DNA from: Leptolyngbya sp. PCC 7375 | GTDB lineage: Bacteria; Cyanobacteriota; Cyanobacteriia; Phormidesmidales; Phormidesmidaceae | NCBI RefSeq assembly: GCF_000316115.1 | Contig: NZ_JH993797.1 | Coordinates: 5,566,486 to 5,630,485 of the forward strand | DNA: 64,000 bases | Reading direction: 5' to 3' | In this document: positions 44,401 through 51,815 of the stretch, piece by piece | Position numbering within the stretch: position 1 is the first letter of the stretch | How the letters are laid out: each line of letters begins with the position of its first letter | The notes under the pieces: generated by a model | What the model saw: the letters and a program-made list of their open reading frames with translations, nothing else | Told to the model about the DNA's origin: nothing | The model's database searches: none | Program-made: the position numbers and the translations under genes

Positions 44401-44515
44401 TGTCTAGGGCGCACAGTGTCTTAGGGCGCACAGTGTCTAGGACGCACAGTGTCTTAGGGCGCACAGTGTCTTAGGGCGCACAGTGTCTTAGGGCGCACAG
44501 CAGTGCGCCCCTACG
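44401..44515. repeat. six copies of a 16-17-bp repeat ending in a palindrome
   Basis: The unit TGTCTTAGGGCGCACAG, with 16-base variants lacking one T or carrying GGAC, is repeated six times over 44401-44500. The last copy is followed by CAGTGCGCCCCTA, which pairs with TAGGGCGCAC, so the end of the block forms a hairpin. No spacers are present. It lies between two convergent genes. Confidence 0.95.
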
Positions 44516-44522
44516 TGATAAA

Positions 44523-44552
44523 AAAAGCACCGTTGGCCTCAACGGTGCTTTT
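44523..44552. terminator. bidirectional intrinsic terminator
   Basis: AAAAGCACCGTT (44523-44534) pairs perfectly with AACGGTGCTTTT (44541-44552). T- and A-runs on the two sides allow termination of both the GH57 gene and the opposing ComFB-type gene. Confidence 0.92.
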
Positions 44553-44614
44553 GCTTTGCGTATTTGTATATCTCTTGTTGCTTTGAAGCTCAGCCTGTAA
44601 TCCCGCTGGAGGCC

Positions 44615-45160
44615 TTAAGCGGCCCGAACTGGCTCGAATTTATGGGCATAGTCCTTAAGCAGGTCATTCATTTGACCTAGGAAACCATCGCTAGAGCGCT
44701 TAATTCCCTCACGTTCAGGGAAGAAATCAGGCCGATCGAGGCTGTTTGAAATTGCATCCTTAACCTGGTCAGAGATCATCTCAGATAGGGCCTCACGGGC
44801 TTTATTGCGCTGATATGCAGCCCCCTCTTCAGTCGTGGCATAGAGGGGGGGTAATCGATTGAGAGCATAGGCTGCAATATCACCCAGATCAAGACTACAG
44901 TCATTGTTCGCCTCGATTTCAGCAACACGAGCAATAGCCTCTGTTAGGACTAGCTCCTCCATAACGTTGATAAACTGCTTGCGAGGCACAGCGACCACCT
45001 CGCCCGTGAGTAGTGACCCCATAAGGCGATCAAGGGCCATATACTCTTCGATGGAAAGCTCTGAAGCAGTATCACAAATGCGTCCTACTTCAGCTTCCAT
45101 CGCAGGGGTTAAATAACCATCCTGCAAAGCTTGTTCAACAATTTTCTCAATACTGCTCAT
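44615..45160 (-). CDS. ComFB-family protein (candidate c-di-GMP receptor)
   Basis: A 181-residue soluble protein. INVMEELVLTEAIARVAEIE and LDLGDIAAYALNRLPPLYATTEEGAAYQ match the late-competence ComFB domain, which in cyanobacteria has been shown to bind c-di-GMP (CdgR). The N-terminal 60 residues are a helical extension, and SSDGFLGQMNDLLKDY forms the tail. A role as c-di-GMP effector is family knowledge; its target here is unknown. The same window holds a c-di-GMP-degrading-type EAL protein. Confidence 0.8.
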   Translation of the reverse strand: MSSIEKIVEQALQDGYLTPAMEAEVGRICDTASELSIEEYMALDRLMGSLLTGEVVAVPRKQFINVMEELVLTEAIARVAEIEANNDCSLDLGDIAAYALNRLPPLYATTEEGAAYQRNKAREALSEMISDQVKDAISNSLDRPDFFPEREGIKRSSDGFLGQMNDLLKDYAHKFEPVRAA

Positions 45161-45680
45161 CCTGTCAAATGGCTCCGTTGCATATCTCTGTAAACAGTGT
45201 TAGATGTTGCTGAATGTCGCAATGCACATGAGCACTTTTCAACCATTTTCGAAGGGTATAAATACAGATAAAACACTGACATTCACAACCAATAAAATGG
45301 TTTCACATTGATTCCATTGCTTCGAAAAATATTTTCTAGAAGCCATAGTTTATAGCTACAATGGAATATACAAATGCCTTAATCAGTTAAAACATTTGCT
45401 TTATCAGCAACTAGCAACCCTTGTTAGACTTCAAACCTGCTTCCAAGGATCGTATTGGCATTAGTGTGCCCGGAGGTGACTTAACAAACACATCAACTGC
45501 ATAAAACTACGAGCAACCTATCAAAAAAAGTCGATAATATAACGCCTAAAAACTAATAGTAAAAAATATTTTAAAAAAATTGAAATTAACAATATCAGCA
45601 TTTATATATAATTTGTCTGAGCGCTTCAAAAAAGTTTCATCGGAAAGCATTCAAACGCAGATTCTAAGATGGCAAGACAT
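45161..45680. other. AT-rich spacer between ComFB-type gene and hfq
   Basis: More than 500 bases with low GC, several short A/T runs and no ORF that has both a start and a ribosome-binding site. It holds the promoter of the ComFB-type gene. I see no inverted repeat longer than about eight bases. A small RNA here cannot be excluded. Confidence 0.4.
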
Positions 45681-45711
45681 AAAAAATGAAGCCTCTGCGT
45701 TGAGAAGCTTC
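45681..45711 (-). terminator. hfq terminator
   Basis: GAAGCCTCT (45688-45696) pairs with AGAAGCTTC (45703-45711), one G-T pair on the minus strand. It is followed there by A and then TTTTTT. Located 32 bases after the hfq stop. Confidence 0.88.
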
Positions 45712-45742
45712 GTTTCATTTTCTATGCAATTACAAGACTGAC

Positions 45743-45955
45743 TTAACTCATGATCTTGATGTAGGCCACAGCCGTACGCATGACAAGCATGGTTTGACCA
45801 TCAATGTTCAGACAAATTGCCTGGGCATCCTGCCACAGAACAACGCCGCTAAACACATCACCGGTCAATAACTTGAGTTCAATGGTTTGTTGGTCACGGA
45901 TCAGTGTCTGTATTTGTCGAATGCTGGGTGAACCTGTATCAAATTCAGTAGCCAT
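45743..45955 (-). CDS. hfq: cyanobacterial Hfq-like Sm protein
   Basis: A 70-residue protein of the length of cyanobacterial Hfq. PSIRQIQTLIRDQQTIELKL holds the first helix and strand, LLTGDVFSGVVLWQDAQAI is the Sm1 motif and AVAYIKIM the Sm2 region. Cyanobacterial Hfq lacks much of the RNA-binding rim of the E. coli protein and is known to act with the pilus ATPase PilB in phototaxis and DNA uptake. It is monocistronic with a terminator and divergent from dapF. Confidence 0.9.
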   Translation of the reverse strand: MATEFDTGSPSIRQIQTLIRDQQTIELKLLTGDVFSGVVLWQDAQAICLNIDGQTMLVMRTAVAYIKIMS

Positions 45956-46030
45956 AGCAGTCGTGGATAAACATGGATGAAACAGTAATAACGTACCCGG
46001 TCTATACTACTTCCGGTAAGCTGTTGACGA

Positions 46031-46070
46031 ATTATTGCAACTCTTTTCTAATTATTGCAACTCTTTTCTA
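46031..46070. repeat. 20-bp perfect tandem duplication before dapF
   Basis: ATTATTGCAACTCTTTTCTA occurs twice without change (46031-46050, 46051-46070), directly upstream of the dapF start. It changes the spacing between any promoter and the gene. Confidence 0.93.
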
Positions 46071-46083
46071 ACGTTTGCGTATC

Positions 46084-46941
46084 ATGGGGCTCGCCTTTAG
46101 CAAATATCACGGACTCGGTAACGATTTTATTTTGGTAGACAATCGGCACCAGTCATCTCCAGTTTTGACGCCTAAACAAGCAATGGATTTATGCGATCGC
46201 AACATTGGCATCGGTGCCGATGGCGTCATTTTTGCCCTGCCCGGTGAAAACGGTGCCGATTACACCATGCGCATCTTTAACTCCGACGGGTCAGAGCCGG
46301 AAATGTGCGGCAACGGCATTCGGTGTATGGCTAAATATTTAGCAGCGTTGGAGACTGAGGCCCATAAATCTCCAATACCGCCCCACACCTATCAGATTCA
46401 CACCCTGGCAGGATTGATCGTGCCAAGGCTACAAACCGATGGCCAAATCACGGTTGATATGGGAGAGCCCCGTCTATTGGCTGGGGAAATTCCTGCAACT
46501 GTGGCCAATGCCAGCGAAAAAATTATCGATCGGTCTTTGGTGGTAGCAGACAAGACTTACCAGGTCACCTGCATCAGTATGGGCAATCCCCACTGCATTA
46601 CCTTCGTGGAGGATACGACTACAGTTCCACTAGAGGAAATTGGCCCGCTGTTTGAACGTCATCAGGCGTTCCCTCAGCGTATCAATGCTGAATTTATTGA
46701 AGTGGTGCGCTCTGACTATCTCAAAATGCTGGTATGGGAACGGGGAGCTGGCCCCACCATGGCCTGTGGTACTGGCGCTTGTGCGGCCCTGGTGGCTACG
46801 GTATTGAATGGTAAGTGCGATCGCACCGCCACCGTTGAACTACCCGGTGGCCCCCTAAAAATTGAATGGTCTGCCACTAATAACCACGTGTACATGACGG
46901 GTCCTGCCGTTTTGGTGTTTACCGGTGAAGCTGCGCTGTAA
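46084..46941 (+). CDS. dapF: diaminopimelate epimerase
   Basis: A 285-residue enzyme from ATG 46084 (a TTG at 46075 is possible). FSKYHGLGNDFILVDNR is the family start. The two catalytic cysteines lie in PEMCGNGIRCMAKY and TMACGTGACAAL. It converts LL- to meso-diaminopimelate for lysine and peptidoglycan. The stop overlaps the surE start by one base (TAATG), so the two are translationally coupled. Two GCGATCGC sites lie inside. Confidence 0.97.
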   Translation: MGLAFSKYHGLGNDFILVDNRHQSSPVLTPKQAMDLCDRNIGIGADGVIFALPGENGADYTMRIFNSDGSEPEMCGNGIRCMAKYLAALETEAHKSPIPPHTYQIHTLAGLIVPRLQTDGQITVDMGEPRLLAGEIPATVANASEKIIDRSLVVADKTYQVTCISMGNPHCITFVEDTTTVPLEEIGPLFERHQAFPQRINAEFIEVVRSDYLKMLVWERGAGPTMACGTGACAALVATVLNGKCDRTATVELPGGPLKIEWSATNNHVYMTGPAVLVFTGEAAL

Positions 46942-47636
46942 TGGCTCCTACAATTGTCCTAACCAATGATGATGGCATTGATGCACCTGGAATCCAGGCA
47001 TTATACAAAGCTACGGAAAAACTCTCCTTTAGCCATACCAACATCGGTATTGTTGCTCCAGATCAACATCTCTCGGGCTGTAGCCACCAGATTAACCGTG
47101 GCGGATCTATTAATGTTGATCGACGCACCCCCCAGAGATACGCCATCGGCGGCACCCCAGCTGACTGTACTCGCGTAGCCCATCATCTCTATCCCCAACT
47201 CGATTGGCTCTTAGCCGGCATTAATGATGGTGGAAATCTGGGGGCGGATACCTATGTGTCTGGCACCGTTGCTGCTGTGCGAGAAGCCACACTGCTCAGA
47301 GTGCCGGCCATTGCGATTTCCCATTACAAGTCCAGAGGAATCTCTATTGATTGGGAGGTAGCGGCGCATCGTGCGGCCCGAGTGCTCACAATGTTAATGG
47401 AAAAACCGCTTGCTCCAGGGCAATTTTGGAACGTCAATTTGCCATCGGTCAGCGACCCTGAACCCGAAATTGTTTTTTGCCCTGTGTGCACACAGCCATT
47501 ACCGACTGAATCTAGCATTGAATCGGGACAATTTCGCTATACTGGCGCATACCAAGATCGACGGCGTGACCCTGATGCAGATGTTGATATCTGTTTTTCA
47601 GGGAATATCAGTGTCAGCAAAGTTTCTCTATGGTAA
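46941..47636 (+). CDS. surE: 5'/3'-nucleotidase SurE
   Basis: A 231-residue metal-dependent phosphatase. The metal ligands are in VLTNDDGIDAPGI, the Ser in HLSGCSHQINRG and the Asn in LLAGINDGGNLGADTYVSGTV. It dephosphorylates nucleoside monophosphates and is linked to survival under stress in other bacteria. It begins in the TAATG overlap with dapF. Confidence 0.94.
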   Translation: MAPTIVLTNDDGIDAPGIQALYKATEKLSFSHTNIGIVAPDQHLSGCSHQINRGGSINVDRRTPQRYAIGGTPADCTRVAHHLYPQLDWLLAGINDGGNLGADTYVSGTVAAVREATLLRVPAIAISHYKSRGISIDWEVAAHRAARVLTMLMEKPLAPGQFWNVNLPSVSDPEPEIVFCPVCTQPLPTESSIESGQFRYTGAYQDRRRDPDADVDICFSGNISVSKVSLW

Positions 47637-47765
47637 AAATATGGCCCCTTTTGTTGCTCTCTGTTCGAACAGGGTGGATGATGATTGCCCTATCACCGCC
47701 ATGCTTTCTAGCAATTTCCTGTAGAATAGCTGGTCAGCAATAGGCATCTTCACGGTTGCACATCT

Positions 47766-48764
47766 ATGGAACAACTGAGTAATGGACTAACGCTTTTCTT
47801 TAGCTTGCTGGTAGAGGCCATACCTTTTTTGCTCATTGGTGTGGCATTTTCGAGCCTGCTATTGTTTTTCGTAGATGAGCGTACGCTGATTAAGCTACTG
47901 CCTAAAACACCCCTGCTAGGAGCTATAGCCGGTAGTTTAATGGGGGTATTTTTCCCTGTATGCGAATGTGGCAATGTTCCTGTAGCTCGACGGCTGATTG
48001 TGCAAGGAGCTCCATCTTCAGTAGCAGTGGGTTTTTTACTAGCAGCACCCACCATTAATCCGGTCGTATTTTGGGCCACCTGGGTAGCGTTTCGCGATCA
48101 GCCCGAGATTGTTTTTCTGAGAGTACTTTTTACATTATTCATAGCAGTCATCATTGCTTGGGTCTTCAGTCGTCAGATTGATATGCGCCCCATCCTACAA
48201 TCAGCTGTAGCTAGACAAATGCCTAAAGCCCGTAGGGTCGCTGCTCCAAGTAATCCATTGCTGCGGTCAGGCACATTTTTGCTACAAACCGATGGCTCTA
48301 CCCTGCAGCTAGACGATCCAACGGCAATTCTGACCGAAAAGCCAGAGTTACCCCTAGCCATCAAACTACAGCTTGTCATCGACAATATGGTGCAAGAGCT
48401 GAAGGAGCTGGGGGCAGTATTGATTCTTGGTAGTGCGATCGCAGCTTTTGTTCAGGTAGCCATTCCCAGGGATTGGATTTTGGCCCTGGGGCAAAACTTT
48501 ATCACCTCTATTTTGGCGATGATGCTATTGGCAGCCGTAGTATCCATTTGCTCAACGGTGGATTCATTTTTTGCGCTATCGTTTGCATCCACCTTTACCA
48601 CTGGCGCACAGCTAGCGTTCCTTGTTTTTGGTCCCATGATTGACCTGAAAAACATTGGCCTATTAATGACGCTCTTTAAGCCAAGGGCCATCATTTACAT
48701 TTTCATGCTGGCAGCCCAGCTGTGTTTTATCTTGACCTTATTTATGAACCTCTATGTCAGCTAA
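47766..48764 (+). CDS. permease of the UPF0718/DUF318 family
   Basis: A 332-residue membrane protein with about eight hydrophobic segments in two halves, split by a polar loop (about residues 140-200). The first half has FFPVCECGNVPVARRL, where a Cys-x-Cys-Gly motif lies at the membrane face, and LAAPTINPVVFWATW; the second half repeats a similar layout (VVSICSTVDSFFALSF). The family pairs with TIGR03943 proteins, as in Bacillus YcgR-YcgQ; substrate unknown. It overlaps the next gene by 11 bases. Confidence 0.88.
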   Translation: MEQLSNGLTLFFSLLVEAIPFLLIGVAFSSLLLFFVDERTLIKLLPKTPLLGAIAGSLMGVFFPVCECGNVPVARRLIVQGAPSSVAVGFLLAAPTINPVVFWATWVAFRDQPEIVFLRVLFTLFIAVIIAWVFSRQIDMRPILQSAVARQMPKARRVAAPSNPLLRSGTFLLQTDGSTLQLDDPTAILTEKPELPLAIKLQLVIDNMVQELKELGAVLILGSAIAAFVQVAIPRDWILALGQNFITSILAMMLLAAVVSICSTVDSFFALSFASTFTTGAQLAFLVFGPMIDLKNIGLLMTLFKPRAIIYIFMLAAQLCFILTLFMNLYVS

Positions 48765-49545
48765 ATCAGCCAGAAACTCAGGTAAGGCTAAACGGCAAAG
48801 ACGGTCTCCCAAACCATTTCGTCAGAATTGGTTAGATGTTTTGGTGCTCGGCGCTTGGAGTCTGACCCTATTTCGGTACTGGATCACTGGAAAATTGTTT
48901 CTGCTGCTGCATCCAGACTATATGTGGCTAGCTAATAGCGCTGCCATTGTTCTGCTAGGCATGGCTCTATTTAAGCTAATTCAAGGACGGCGTACCAAAA
49001 AGGTGCAAGCTCCCCCTAGCCACACCACGCTGCTGCCACCTCAGCTCAGCAGTTGTATTTTATTAGGTGTGGCTGTTCTGGGGTTTATCTATACCCCCCA
49101 GGCATTTGCCAGTGATACAGCCATTCAGCGGGGTATAGCTGACACGTTGACGATGACGCGCTCACAACCCCAGCGTTTTGTCCGCCAGGCTGCCTCTGAA
49201 GAACGTACAATCATCGACTGGATTCGCACACTTAATGTATATCCAGAACCGGATGCTTATACGGGGCAAGGGGTTAAGGTATCGGGCTTTGTGATTCACC
49301 CCGATGAATGGCCAGAAGAATATCTAATGATTTCCCGCTTTGTTTTAACGTGCTGTGCAGCCGATGCTTACCCTGTCGGCCTGCCTGTGGAACTAGCTGT
49401 TTCACGACAGGCCTATGCCCCTGATAGCTGGCTAGACATAGAAGGAAAAATGGTAACCACCACCATCAACGGTCAGCGCCAGCTCACCATAAAACCGACC
49501 AAACTGGAAACCATTCCTGAACCCCGTAATCCCTACGAATATTAG
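48754..49545 (+). CDS. TIGR03943-type permease partner
   Basis: A 263-residue protein. After a basic N-terminus it has hydrophobic segments near residues 28-45, 48-70 and 93-110, then a soluble domain with VKVSGFVIHPDEWPEEY, RFVLTCCAADAYPVG and WLDIEGKM, the OB-like region typical of TIGR03943 proteins with a Cys-Cys pair. It overlaps the permease gene by 11 bases, so the two products likely form one complex. The function of the pair is unknown; metal or small-molecule export has been suggested by context elsewhere, which is not shown here. Confidence 0.85.
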   Translation: MSAKSARNSGKAKRQRRSPKPFRQNWLDVLVLGAWSLTLFRYWITGKLFLLLHPDYMWLANSAAIVLLGMALFKLIQGRRTKKVQAPPSHTTLLPPQLSSCILLGVAVLGFIYTPQAFASDTAIQRGIADTLTMTRSQPQRFVRQAASEERTIIDWIRTLNVYPEPDAYTGQGVKVSGFVIHPDEWPEEYLMISRFVLTCCAADAYPVGLPVELAVSRQAYAPDSWLDIEGKMVTTTINGQRQLTIKPTKLETIPEPRNPYEY

Positions 49546-49558
49546 CCGGTTTCACACC

Positions 49559-51034
49559 ATGACTACCCACCATCGTCAACCCCTTGATCGACTGGCCCAG
49601 GCAATGATTGCGTTGCTGGCCTTGGTTATTGGGGGCATGGTTTTATTTGGCGGCCCCGCCGCCTCAAAAGTCCGGGACTTTACCTGGCAAAATCGGCAGA
49701 TTGGAGCTGAGGATATCGCCTTTTTGCTAACCTTTAGCCGCCCAATGGATCACACCAGCGTGGAACAAAACCTGACCATTGAGCCCCCCTTACCAGGTCG
49801 TTTTAGTTGGGCTGGTCGGCGCATGGCGTACACTTTAAATTTTCCAGCCCCCTACGGCAACGAGTTTACGGTTAGCCTTCCCGAAGCTAGCGACCGCTTT
49901 AGTGGGCCAGAAGCCAAATTTATGCCCTTTGAGGCTAGCTTTAAGTCTCGCAAGCGAGCCTTCGCCTACATTGGTGTAGAAGGCGAAGATCAAGGCCGCC
50001 TGATGCTCTATAACCTCAGCACTCAGTCCCAAACAGCTTTGACCCCCAAAAATCTAACTGTTATGGACTATAAGCCCTACACCCAGGGCGATCGCATTTT
50101 ATTTGCAGCCATAGAACGGGGACAAAACACTCAACAAGACCAGGCACTATACACCGTAACCACGGGTTTAGGGGACGGCACAAACAATTCAAGTGGTCAA
50201 ATTGAGACGTTACTCGATAGCAGCGAATATCAGAATTTAAAATTTGATCTCTCTCCTGACGGCAATACCATTGTTGTACAGCGAGTGAGTCGCAACAATC
50301 CAGGTAATTTTGGCCCTTGGGTCGTCACCCAAGATAAGCCTCCTCGCCGTCTAGAGACTGAGCCTGGCGGAGATTTTATAATTGCGCCTGACAGTCAGTC
50401 ACTCCTCCTGCAACAGGGAGAAGGCACCGCTATCATTGCCTTGAACAATGCTCCAGACGAGCAAAGTGGTGAAACGTTAGACTTTTTACCCCAATATGGG
50501 CTGGTCATGGATGTGGCCAGCAATGGCTCTGCAGCAGCCATGGTGAGCTTTAACCAGGATGACCCGGACAAACGCTTCACTCAAACATTATTTTGGGTAT
50601 CCAATCAGGGCGATGAAAAGCCCCTAATAAATGTGACAGGGTCGATCCTAGATGCGCAGTTCGACCCCACTAATGAACTTTTATTCTGTTTAACCAGTCA
50701 ATTACTTGAGGGTGAAACCTACCAAGTACAGCCATCCATTGCAGCCATTAACTTGAGCACTGGCGATGTAGAAACACTCCAGACATTACCGCCTCAGCCA
50801 TCGGTTCACATGAGCCTAGCCCCTGATGGTTTGGCTCTACTTTTCGACGAAACAACACCAAGTGCCACAGCTGACAACTCGGTGGTCCTAGATGACGGTA
50901 TTGCGATCGCAACCTCAAAGATATGGTTGCTACCGCTTTATCAGACAAGTGACGACCGATTAAACAAGAGGCCTCAGCCAGTTGAACCACAGGCACTACC
51001 TTTTGCCGGCACCAATCCTGTCTGGATTCCCTAG
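49559..51034 (+). CDS. exported Ig-like/beta-propeller protein of unknown function
   Basis: A 491-residue protein with an N-terminal anchor (MIALLALVIGGMVLFGG, near residues 17-33). Residues about 45-110 look like a bacterial Ig-like domain (FSRPMDHTSVEQNLTIEP), and the rest has repeated four-stranded units (LKFDLSPDGNTIVVQRVS, MSLAPDGLALLF) resembling a TolB/WD40-like propeller. It follows the TIGR03943 gene by 13 bases, so it likely belongs to the same operon and may work with the permease at the periplasmic face. Family not recognised. Confidence 0.75.
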   Translation: MTTHHRQPLDRLAQAMIALLALVIGGMVLFGGPAASKVRDFTWQNRQIGAEDIAFLLTFSRPMDHTSVEQNLTIEPPLPGRFSWAGRRMAYTLNFPAPYGNEFTVSLPEASDRFSGPEAKFMPFEASFKSRKRAFAYIGVEGEDQGRLMLYNLSTQSQTALTPKNLTVMDYKPYTQGDRILFAAIERGQNTQQDQALYTVTTGLGDGTNNSSGQIETLLDSSEYQNLKFDLSPDGNTIVVQRVSRNNPGNFGPWVVTQDKPPRRLETEPGGDFIIAPDSQSLLLQQGEGTAIIALNNAPDEQSGETLDFLPQYGLVMDVASNGSAAAMVSFNQDDPDKRFTQTLFWVSNQGDEKPLINVTGSILDAQFDPTNELLFCLTSQLLEGETYQVQPSIAAINLSTGDVETLQTLPPQPSVHMSLAPDGLALLFDETTPSATADNSVVLDDGIAIATSKIWLLPLYQTSDDRLNKRPQPVEPQALPFAGTNPVWIP

Positions 51035-51058
51035 CGCAGTTAACGCGCCTACAGTTAA

Positions 51059-51307
51059 CTAGCGATGATCAGCAGTCGCCTCAGCACCTCGTTCCAGATA
51101 CATGCTGAGAAAAATGCTAGCAGCTGACGGCTCTAATGTTTCAAGAGCGACAATGATCTCTGGCACAGAGTCTGCCAGTGGATCGCTGACTTCATTCACC
51201 CATTGGTTGACCGTCGAACGGGCTACACCCATTGTTACGGCCAGACGATTTTGACTAATTCCGTACTGAGTAAGTACATGCTTTAATGCTTTTCCTGCCC
51301 TTCCCAT
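51059..51307 (-). CDS. small XRE-type helix-turn-helix protein
   Basis: An 82-residue protein from ATG 51307 (GTG 51325 would add six). LKHVLTQYGISQNRLAVTMGVARSTVNQWVNEVSDP is a classical Cro/CI helix-turn-helix, written here in two parts: LKHVLTQYGISQNRLAV and GVARSTVNQWVNE. The C-terminal half is a short helical pair. It could regulate neighbouring genes or act globally; no operator-like palindrome is obvious close by except the hairpin at 51707-51737. Convergent with the propeller gene. Confidence 0.85.
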   Translation of the reverse strand: MGRAGKALKHVLTQYGISQNRLAVTMGVARSTVNQWVNEVSDPLADSVPEIIVALETLEPSAASIFLSMYLERGAEATADHR

Positions 51308-51325
51308 AGCGGTTATAAATCTCAC

Positions 51326-51815
51326 AAAGATTACAACATGATTGGCTGGCTCAATTTATATTGACCTGCCTATGTTCTTTCTTCCGAGCCCCTGCACAAC
51401 ATCAGTATAAAACGGCTCACGAATGTGCCTTTTGTCTCAAAAATCTGCGCGCTTACCCGTATTTCTAAGCTTTCTACAAGGATTAGGGTGAGAAAGTAAA
51501 AGTATACCCGAATCTTTTACGAAGTGGTAAACCCCTTGTATCAAAACCGAAGAAACACTGAGTTCATCTGTACCACATGCATTTCTGAGACAGATCTAAA
51601 AACCCTTTTGGAGAAAGAGTTTCAAAAGTTTGCCCACGTTTTCTTTTACTAAGAGCAAATGCCTATCTCGTTCTAACAAATGAGCGCAGTGATGTATCGA
51701 ACCATTATGTTTTGTATATCGTTAACATACAAAACATCAATAATTCTTCGTCAATGCAGCTCTAGCAACCAGAGAGTGCCTATAAGTATATTCAAACGTT
51801 ACTGTTATCTAAAAA
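51326..51815. other. spacer with one inverted repeat
   Basis: 490 bases without a credible gene. ATGTTTTGTAT (51707-51717) and ATACAAAACAT (51727-51737) form a perfect 11-base inverted repeat with a 9-base loop, 79 bases after the CapA-like stop. It may be a weak terminator or a protein-binding palindrome. Confidence 0.5.

Noticed and set aside
44401..44500. CRISPR array
   Set aside because: The repeats are only 16-17 bp and directly adjacent, without spacers, and no cas gene is near.
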